Of a DNA stretch of 64,000 bases, positions 57,855 through 64,000 are shown in pieces (the first letter of the stretch is position 1; each line of letters starts with the position of its first letter). Source of the DNA: an uncultured Christensenella sp. (GTDB taxonomy: Bacteria; Bacillota; Clostridia; Christensenellales; Borkfalkiaceae); the NCBI GenBank assembly GCA_910577375.1, contig CAJTLT010000001.1:485678-549677 (forward strand). The letters run 5' to 3'. Below the pieces are notes generated by a model. That model ran no database searches. It was not told the DNA's origin and saw only the letters and a program-made list of their open reading frames with translations. A program made the translations under genes and the position numbers.

Positions 57855-59670
57855 TTTCGCCCTCCGTGTAAATTTCTACAATCTTATCCGAAAAATCTTC
57901 AACGGTACAATCGCTTTCGATTATAAAACCGTTTTTTGCAAGTTCGCGCGCGATTTTTGAAGTAAGCGGTATATCCAGCCCGAGCGAGGTAAGCTCGTCC
58001 GCCCTTTTGAAAAGCTCCGAGGGCGCGCCGCAAGCAAAAACTTTACCGTTGGAAATAACAGCCGCTTGCGTACAGTTATCCGCAACCTCGTCCATATCGT
58101 GGGAAACAATTATTACCGTTTTACACCACTCGCGGTGAAGCTTATGCAAAAGCTCCATTATTTCGTTTTTGCCCTTGGGGTCAAGACCGGCGGCGGGCTC
58201 GTCCAAAATAAGAATATGCGGTTTTGTAACTATTACTCCCGCTATCGCCACGCGCCTTTTTTGTCCGCCGGACAAATCGAAAGGCGATTTATTTTTTACT
58301 TCCTCGTAGTTTAAGCCTACAATTTCAATACTGCTTTTAACAGCTTGTTCGATTTCTTCCGCAGAAAGTTTTTTATTAAAGTTTTTAAGCCCGAAAGCTA
58401 CGTCCGCAAACACGCTTTCGGCAAAGAGCTGATATTCGGGATATTGGAAAACCATTCCCACGCTTGCTCGCAAAGCCTTGAAATCGCACTTTTTGTTTCC
58501 CAAATCGAATTGCCCCACGGATATATGCGGAATAACGGGGGCGGGCTGCCCCTTTTTAATTCTTTTTTTACGGTATCTCTTTTCTGCCTGAGGGAGCTTT
58601 ATAAGTGCATTAAGGTGTTGTATTAAGGTTGATTTGCCGCTTCCCGTATGACCTATTATACCGAAAAACTCGCCTTCGCCGATATGCAAATCCACACCGT
58701 TAAGCGCTTTTGCGGCAAACGGCGATTTTTTTGAATAGGTATAAGTCAAATCGTTTATGTCTATATCCCATTCTTTGACGTTTTGAACGCCGTTTTTAAC
58801 ATTTTTACTTGATTGACCCGCATATATACCGCGGTTATTGAAGTTTTTTAATATTTCAGCGGCAAGCTCTTCTGGGCGCAAAACATCCTTTATATCCATA
58901 CCCGCCGCACGGAGATTATTTGCAATAACGGCTATTCTAGGCAGTGATAAATTAAAAGTTTCAAGCGTTTCTCCGCTTTCGAAAATTTGTTCAGGCGTGC
59001 CTTCGAGAGCAATTTCGCCCTTATTCATAACAATTGTTCTGTCGGCAAGCAAGGCTTCTTCCATAAAGTGTGTTATGAGAATTATAGTCATTCCCTCTTC
59101 TTCGTTGAGTTTTTTGACTACTTCGATAACCTCTCGTCTACCCTTGGGGTCAAGCATTGCCGTGGATTCGTCCAAAATCAAAACATCGGGCTTTATAGCC
59201 AACACGCCCGCAACCGCAATGCGCTGTTTTTGACCGCCGGAAAGCCTTGCGGGAGTCGCCGTGCGGTAATCGTTCATACCAACGGCGGATAACGCCCAAT
59301 CTATCCTTCTGCCTATTTCTTCTCTTTCAATCCCTATGTTTTCGGGACCGAAAGCTATATCGTCCTCAACAATCGAAGCAACTGTCTGGTTATCGGGATT
59401 CTGAAAAACTATGCCGACGTGTTTTCTTATTTCAATAACGTTTTTGCCGTCGGAAACGTCCATACCCAAAACGGAGATATTGCCGCTGTCCGCTTCCAAC
59501 AGTCCGTTAAGAAGTCTGGCAAGAGTGGATTTGCCGCTGCCGTTATGCCCTATAACGGAAACAAATTCTCCGCGTTTTACAAAAAAATCAACGCCGTTAA
59601 GTGCGGGGCGTTCGCTCCCCGCGTAATTAAATGTTACGTTTTCGCATTTTATAATAAAATCTTCGGACAT
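57847..59670 (-). CDS. ecfA: Fused EcfA1-EcfA2 ATPase of the ECF transporter
   Basis: Two complete ABC ATPase domains in one chain. Domain 1 (about 5-270): GHNGSGKSTLA, Q-loop VFQNPDNQ, LSGGQKQRIA, LILDEST, H-loop ITHFMEE. Domain 2 (about 300-580): GHTGSGKSTLIQ, VFQYPEYQ, LSGGQKRRVAIAG, LILDEPAAGLDP, VSHDMDE. They match EcfA1 (CbiO1) and EcfA2 (CbiO2), which are separate genes in most Firmicutes. I start at ATG 59670 (MSEDFIIKCENV); the 40 codons upstream look like leader. First gene of ecfA-ecfT-truA. Confidence 0.93.
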   Translation of the reverse strand: MSEDFIIKCENVTFNYAGSERPALNGVDFFVKRGEFVSVIGHNGSGKSTLARLLNGLLEADSGNISVLGMDVSDGKNVIEIRKHVGIVFQNPDNQTVASIVEDDIAFGPENIGIEREEIGRRIDWALSAVGMNDYRTATPARLSGGQKQRIAVAGVLAIKPDVLILDESTAMLDPKGRREVIEVVKKLNEEEGMTIILITHFMEEALLADRTIVMNKGEIALEGTPEQIFESGETLETFNLSLPRIAVIANNLRAAGMDIKDVLRPEELAAEILKNFNNRGIYAGQSSKNVKNGVQNVKEWDIDINDLTYTYSKKSPFAAKALNGVDLHIGEGEFFGIIGHTGSGKSTLIQHLNALIKLPQAEKRYRKKRIKKGQPAPVIPHISVGQFDLGNKKCDFKALRASVGMVFQYPEYQLFAESVFADVAFGLKNFNKKLSAEEIEQAVKSSIEIVGLNYEEVKNKSPFDLSGGQKRRVAIAGVIVTKPHILILDEPAAGLDPKGKNEIMELLHKLHREWCKTVIIVSHDMDEVADNCTQAAVISNGKVFACGAPSELFKRADELTSLGLDIPLTSKIARELAKNGFIIESDCTVEDFSDKIVEIYTEGENA

Positions 59671-59703
59671 AATTTCGGCATTTAAAAATTTATTTACTTT
59701 TGA

Positions 59704-59732
59704 ATTATACCAAAAATTGCCGCTTTTTACAA
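59704..59732 (-). promoter_or_regulatory. Sigma-A promoter of the ecfA-ecfT-truA operon
   Basis: TTGTAA, a 17-base spacer and a perfect TATAAT on the minus strand, 33 bases upstream of ATG 59670. This also argues against the longer ecfA frame. Confidence 0.75.
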
Positions 59733-59796
59733 CAAATTGAGCGCAATTAAAATGAAAATAAGAAGAAATTTTAGGACACAAAATCAACAAGGCGTA

Positions 59797-59825
59797 TTGA
59801 CTTTCGGGTTATTCTATATTATAAT
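59797..59825 (+). promoter_or_regulatory. Sigma-A promoter of the PFOR gene
   Basis: TTGACT, a 17-base spacer and a perfect TATAAT, 65 bases upstream of the PFOR start. No riboswitch-like leader is seen. Confidence 0.8.
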
Positions 59826-59890
59826 ATTGAAAGTGCGGGATATCCGCAGAAATTAAGTTAAAATTATATTTTTCATAACGGAGGTTTCAG

Positions 59891-62800
59891 ATGAAAAAAT
59901 TGACAATCGACGGTAATACCGCCGCGAGCCATGTTGCGTATGCCTTTTCGGAAGTAGCCGCAATTTATCCCATCACGCCTTCTTCGCCTATGGCGGAGGT
60001 TGCGGACGAATGGGCTACGGCGGGCAGAACCAATATGTGGGGTCAGAAAGTTAAGATTGCTGAAATGCAGTCGGAAGGAGGAGCCGCGGGCGCTGTTCAC
60101 GGTTCGCTTTGCGCGGGCGCGCTTACTTCCACATACACTGCTTCGCAAGGGCTTTTGCTTATGATTCCCAATATGTATAAAATATCGGGCGAGCTTATGC
60201 CTATGGTTATGCATGTTTCGGCGCGCGCGCTTGCGGCACATTCACTTAACATATTCGGCGACCATGCCGACGTTATGGCTTGTCGTCAGACCGGTTTCGC
60301 AATGCTTTGCGACGGTTCTGTTCAGGAAGTTATGGATTTGGCGCTTGTAGCCCACCTTTCCACTCTCCGTTCCAGAGTTCCTTTTATCAACTTCTTCGAC
60401 GGTTTCAGGACAAGCCATGAGGTTGCAAAAATCGACGTTTGGGACGATACGGACAACTATGCGGAAATACGCGCTATCTGCGACGAAGTAGGCATTGCCG
60501 CCGACGTTGCAGACTTTAAATCGCGTTCTTTGAATCCCGAACACCCAATTCAGAAAGGTACGGCGCAGAACGGCGACACATATTTCCAGAACAGAGAAAC
60601 CGCCAACAATTATTACGCGGCTACCCCCGCTATCGTTCAGCAGATGATGGACGTCGTTTCCAAAAAGTGCGGCAGAAATTACCACCTTTTTGACTACGTA
60701 GGTGCAAAAGACGCAAAAGAAATTATCGTTTGTATGGGTTCGGGCTGCGAAACAATTGAAGAATCCATCAACAAGCTCAACGCTCAGGGCAAAAAATACG
60801 GCTTGGTAAAAGTCCGTCTTTACAGACCTTTCGTTGCGGACGCGTTTATAAACGCTCTCCCCAAAGGCGTTAAGAAAATCGCCGTTCTTGACAGAACGAA
60901 AGAGCCCGGTTCGCTCGGCGAGCCTTTGTATCTTGACGTATGCTCCGCTCTTATGGAAAAGGGCGTAACGAACGTTAAGGTTATCGGCGGAAGATACGGT
61001 TTGGGTTCGAAAGAATTTACCCCTTCAATGGTGCTTGCAGTTTACAAAAACCTTGAAGCAAAAGAACCCAAAAACCATTTCACAATCGGTATTTACGAGG
61101 ACGTAACTAACTCCTCTCTTGATTTCTCGGAGAAATTCGACGCCGCTCCCGCAGGCTCCACGAGCTGTAAGTTCTACGGCTTGGGTTCCGACGGTACCGT
61201 TGGCGCAAACAAAAACTCCATTAAAATTATCGGCGACCACACCGAAAAACATGCACAGGCGTATTTCTTCTATGACAGTAAGAAATCCGGCGGTATCACC
61301 GTTTCCCACCTCCGTTTCGGCGATACCCCCATTCAGTCTGAATATTTAATCGACAGCGCGGACTTTGTTCAGTGCTCCAACCCCTCTTACGTAACGCGTT
61401 ACGATATGACGGGCGACATCAAAACGGGCGGTATTTTCCTTATCAATACAAATGCAACAACTGTTGAAGCTTTGGAAGAGTTCTTGCCCGCAAAGGTTAA
61501 GCAGGATATCGCTAAGAAGAAAATCAACCTTTATGTTATCGACGCTATCAAGATTGCGGCAGACCTCGGACTCCGCGGCAGAACCAACACAATTTTACAA
61601 TCTGCATTCTTCCGTGTAAATCCCCAGATTATGCCTTATGACAAAGCTATAGAATATATGAAGTATATGGCTAAAAAGTCTTTCGGCAGAAAGGGTGACG
61701 CAATCGTACAGATGAACTATAACGCGATTGATTCCGCTGCTGGCGACAACCTTATTAAAATAGACGTTCCCGCGGCATGGGCAAACGCAACCTCCGGCGC
61801 GGAAATGGTAAAAGGCCACGAGGACAAGTATTATCAGGAAATTATCAAACCTATACTTTACCTCGAAGGCGACAAACTTAAATCTTCACAGTTCAACGCG
61901 GACGGACACGTTCCCACCGGCACTACAAAATTCGAAAAGCGCGGCGTTGCGGTACTTGTTCCCGAAATTATCAATGAAAAATGTATACAGTGCGGCACCT
62001 GCTCTTTTGTATGCCCCCACGCATGCTTAAGACCCGCGCTTATCAAAAACGGCAAAACAAAACCCGAAACTCTTACAACGAAAGCGGCTATCGGTCTTCC
62101 CGGTTATGAATATAAAATGCAGGTTTCACCCCTTGACTGTATGGGCTGCGGCGTATGCGCAACGGTTTGCCCCGTAAAAGACGGCGGAGCAATAAAGATG
62201 ATTCCCCTTGCAGAATCCCTTGAAAAAGGCGAAGACAAAAACTGGGAATACACTGTCGACCTCCCCGAAGCAGATACTTCTAAATTCAAGAAAACCACCG
62301 TTAAGGGCTGCCAGTTCGCTACCCCTCTCTTTGAGTTCTCCGGCGCGTGCGCTGGTTGCGGCGAAACCCCTTATGTTAAAGTTATAACCCAGCTCTTCGG
62401 CGAAGACATGATAATTGCAAACGCAACCGGATGTTCCTCGATTTACGGCGGTTCTTCCCCCACATGCCCTTACACCACAAACAAAAAAGGACACGGTCCC
62501 GCCTGGGCAAACTCGCTTTTCGAAGACAACGCGGAATTCGGTTACGGAATGAATCTTGCATACACAGCAAGAAGAAACGCAATCAAAGGCAAAGTTGAAA
62601 AACTTGCGCAGACCTGGAGCGGCGAAGGCAAGAAAGTTTGCGAAGATTACCTTGCTGCTTTCGAAGACAGAGAACCTTCCAAAAAGGCGAGCGAAGAACT
62701 TTTGAAAGCGCTTGAAGGCTGCAACAACTGCGGTTGCGAAAGCGACGCGCTTGTAAAAGAAATTCTTGCAGACAAAGATTGCCTTGCAAAGAAATCAATC

Positions 62801-63424
62801 TGGATATTCGGCGGCGACGGCTGGGCATACGATATCGGTTACGGCGGTCTTGACCACGTACTTGCTTCAGGCGAGGACGTAAACGTTCTTGTACTCGACA
62901 CCGAAGTTTACTCCAACACCGGCGGTCAGGCGTCCAAATCAACCAATATCGGCGCGGTTGCAAAATTTGCTTCCGCGGGCAAGAGAGTAAAGAAAAAGGA
63001 TTTGGGCATGATTGCAAAATCCTACGGTTATGTTTATGTGGCGCAGTGCGCTATGGGTTCAGACCCCGCGCAGTTCCTCAAAGCTATTTCCGAGGCCGAA
63101 GCTTATCACGGACCTTCCCTTATTATCTGCTATGCTCCCTGCATCAACCACGGTATCAATATGACTAAGAGCCAGCTCGAAGAAAAAGCGGCTGTTGACT
63201 GCGGTTACTGGCAGCTTTACAGATATAATCCCGACGGCGAAGTGTTCTCGCTCGACAGCAAAGAACCTAAGGGCGATTATCAGGCGTTCCTTGCGGGCGA
63301 AACCAGATACGCATCTTTGGTAAAAACCCAGGGCGCCGACATTGCGGGCGAACTGTTCAAACAGACAGAGGAATCCGCAAAAGCAAGACTTGAAAGCTAT
63401 AAAAAGCTTGCAGGCAAAGAGTAA
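59891..63424 (+). CDS. nifJ: Pyruvate:ferredoxin oxidoreductase (single-chain)
   Basis: It oxidises pyruvate and CoA to acetyl-CoA and CO2, reducing ferredoxin: the central step of clostridial fermentation. The domain order is that of single-chain PFOR: N-terminal pyrimidine-binding domain with AAIYPITPSSPMAE, the transketolase-C-like and gamma domains, two 4Fe-4S clusters (CIQCGTCSFVCPHAC near residue 698, CMGCGVCATVCP near 750), a proximal cluster Cys in SGACAGCGET, and the TPP domain with GDGWAYDIGYGGLDH near 975 and LDTEVYSNTGGQ. 1177 residues, full length. GGAGG site eight bases upstream. Its ferredoxin could also supply the NapH-like protein at 22119; this is inference. Confidence 0.97.
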   Translation: MKKLTIDGNTAASHVAYAFSEVAAIYPITPSSPMAEVADEWATAGRTNMWGQKVKIAEMQSEGGAAGAVHGSLCAGALTSTYTASQGLLLMIPNMYKISGELMPMVMHVSARALAAHSLNIFGDHADVMACRQTGFAMLCDGSVQEVMDLALVAHLSTLRSRVPFINFFDGFRTSHEVAKIDVWDDTDNYAEIRAICDEVGIAADVADFKSRSLNPEHPIQKGTAQNGDTYFQNRETANNYYAATPAIVQQMMDVVSKKCGRNYHLFDYVGAKDAKEIIVCMGSGCETIEESINKLNAQGKKYGLVKVRLYRPFVADAFINALPKGVKKIAVLDRTKEPGSLGEPLYLDVCSALMEKGVTNVKVIGGRYGLGSKEFTPSMVLAVYKNLEAKEPKNHFTIGIYEDVTNSSLDFSEKFDAAPAGSTSCKFYGLGSDGTVGANKNSIKIIGDHTEKHAQAYFFYDSKKSGGITVSHLRFGDTPIQSEYLIDSADFVQCSNPSYVTRYDMTGDIKTGGIFLINTNATTVEALEEFLPAKVKQDIAKKKINLYVIDAIKIAADLGLRGRTNTILQSAFFRVNPQIMPYDKAIEYMKYMAKKSFGRKGDAIVQMNYNAIDSAAGDNLIKIDVPAAWANATSGAEMVKGHEDKYYQEIIKPILYLEGDKLKSSQFNADGHVPTGTTKFEKRGVAVLVPEIINEKCIQCGTCSFVCPHACLRPALIKNGKTKPETLTTKAAIGLPGYEYKMQVSPLDCMGCGVCATVCPVKDGGAIKMIPLAESLEKGEDKNWEYTVDLPEADTSKFKKTTVKGCQFATPLFEFSGACAGCGETPYVKVITQLFGEDMIIANATGCSSIYGGSSPTCPYTTNKKGHGPAWANSLFEDNAEFGYGMNLAYTARRNAIKGKVEKLAQTWSGEGKKVCEDYLAAFEDREPSKKASEELLKALEGCNNCGCESDALVKEILADKDCLAKKSIWIFGGDGWAYDIGYGGLDHVLASGEDVNVLVLDTEVYSNTGGQASKSTNIGAVAKFASAGKRVKKKDLGMIAKSYGYVYVAQCAMGSDPAQFLKAISEAEAYHGPSLIICYAPCINHGINMTKSQLEEKAAVDCGYWQLYRYNPDGEVFSLDSKEPKGDYQAFLAGETRYASLVKTQGADIAGELFKQTEESAKARLESYKKLAGKE

Positions 63425-63473
63425 ACAAATTATCTATAATTCAACTTAAAAAAGCCCCGCGGCATTACAGTAG

Positions 63474-63491
63474 TTCCCATAGGGAATTTTT
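63474..63491 (+). terminator. Candidate terminator of the PFOR gene
   Basis: TTCCC and GGGAA with a 3-base loop, followed by TTTTT. A short stem, so only moderately convincing. Confidence 0.45.
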
Positions 63492-63515
63492 AATAAAACG
63501 CAAATAAAAAGATTT

Positions 63516-63541
63516 AGGCATAGCGTTAAGCTGTGCCTTTT
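63516..63541 (+). terminator. Second stem-loop with T tail after PFOR
   Basis: A 9-bp stem (AGGCATAGC, 63516-63524, with GCTGTGCCT, 63530-63538, one G-T pair) and TTTT after it. The rest of the gap 63425-63695 holds another 9-bp hairpin (63563-63571 with 63576-63584, CTCG loop) and a promoter. Confidence 0.55.
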
Positions 63542-63626
63542 CTGCACTTTTTTTGTGGATGAACTAGGCTACTCGTAGCCTAGTGAGATATAGATATGTT
63601 TTATATAGCACGCAAAATTCAATCAG

Positions 63627-63655
63627 TTGCGTTCTTTCATTTTTCGTGATATAAT
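63627..63655 (+). promoter_or_regulatory. Sigma-A promoter of the second GNAT gene
   Basis: TTGCGT, a 17-base spacer and a perfect TATAAT, 40 bases upstream of the ATG at 63696. Confidence 0.7.
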
Positions 63656-63695
63656 GAAACTACGATAAACAGTAATTTGGCGGAAAACTTTTAAA

Positions 63696-64000
63696 ATGCT
63701 AATAGAGAAACCACTTGTTTCTTCAAGAATAACTGTACGGAATTATCAAAAGTCAGACCTGCCATATCTTACCGCAATGTGGTTTGATAAGGAAAACGGC
63801 AAATATATGAGCGACCCGACGGTTGAATATGTTGATAGTGATTTTCAAAAAGCACTTGACAGTCTTGAAGATAGCCCAAACGGATATTATTTGACAGTTG
63901 TTTTAAACGGTTCGGATGAGATAATAGGTTCTGCTTGTATTTTCCCTGACGAAAAAAAGGAAATATTTGATATAGGATATTGTGTTCATAAGGGCTATTG
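63696..64000 (+). CDS. GNAT acetyltransferase of the RimJ/RimL type, 3' end outside window
   Basis: The frame opens at ATG 63696 and runs off the window after 101 codons. It begins LIEKPLVSSRITVRNYQKSD, a typical RimJ/RimL-like first strand (S.R..LR.....D), continues with WFDKENGKYMSD, YYLTVVLNGSDEIIGSACI and FDIGYCVHKGYW, the strand before the acetyl-CoA loop. The acetyl acceptor is unknown. It differs clearly from the GNAT fragment at the left edge. The ribosome site is weak (GGCGG, distant). Confidence 0.82.
   Translation, partial: MLIEKPLVSSRITVRNYQKSDLPYLTAMWFDKENGKYMSDPTVEYVDSDFQKALDSLEDSPNGYYLTVVLNGSDEIIGSACIFPDEKKEIFDIGYCVHKGY

Noticed and set aside
59671..59790. 40-codon N-terminal extension of the fused EcfA
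   Set aside because: It includes the promoter at 59704-59732 and does not look like protein; the ATG at 59670 gives the normal EcfA1 N-terminus.
1..64000. CRISPR array, prophage or intact insertion sequence
   Set aside because: No regularly spaced direct repeats, Cas genes, phage structural genes or transposase with flanking inverted repeats were seen; the only mobile trace is the decayed serine recombinase at 25588.

Overview
The window reads as chromosome of a low-to-moderate GC, Gram-positive, spore-forming (or recently spore-forming) anaerobe of the class Clostridia, probably an uncultured gut lineage. Supports are an intact sporulation sigma-K gene, pyruvate:ferredoxin oxidoreductase, an archaeal-type aspartyl-tRNA synthetase, an ECF transporter core next to truA, the dnaG-rpoD-trmK-nif3 block, a CdaA diadenylate cyclase, many signal-peptidase-II lipoproteins and sigma-A type promoters with 17-bp spacers. 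A Christensenellales-like placement is my guess only. Most genes are on the minus strand, and both window edges cut GNAT acetyltransferase genes.

Layout. 1-11.7 kb is housekeeping: plsY-der, a small membrane protein, lspA-rluD, an antitoxin-less MazF, a CaCA-family cation exchanger behind what I read as a Mn2+-sensing yybP-ykoY riboswitch with its own promoter and terminator, then the operon tyrS-yigZ-recX-birA-nnr, then sigK. 11.7-15.4 kb is a two-gene heterodimeric ABC exporter. 15.7-24.7 kb is the most unusual part. Three plus-strand lipoproteins share CnaB-like and PPC-like beta-sandwich domains; one also has a TlpA-type thioredoxin domain. They converge on a minus-strand pair: a membrane protein ending in a CxxC, and a NapH-like 4Fe-4S polyferredoxin fused to another TlpA thioredoxin. 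24.7-26 kb is a scar with a DUF4177-like gene, strong stem-loops, a decayed serine recombinase and tRNA-Glu(CUC). 26-31.5 kb is an operon for an Ig-like lipoprotein and a very large surface PL9-type pectate lyase. 6S RNA lies at 31.65-31.83 kb, then aspS.

33.4-41.9 kb holds a membrane protein, an SGNH hydrolase/flavodoxin-like pair, and the replication/transcription operon (dNTPase-dnaG-rpoD-trmK-nif3-zinc ribbon). 42-51.1 kb is a long run from cdaA through a 35-residue CdaR-like micro-gene, a DUF1015 protein, aspartokinase, an MBL-fold protein that has lost its metal ligands, aroC-aroB-aroE-aroQ-aroK and an SDR reductase. It ties c-di-AMP synthesis to amino-acid precursor supply. 51.2-55.2 kb is mnmE-lysR-acyltransferase-holA. 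56.2-59.7 kb is a fused EcfA1-EcfA2 ATPase, ecfT and truA. 59.9-63.4 kb is the divergent PFOR gene.

All domain and RNA calls come from reading motifs. No database search, covariance model or folding program was run.
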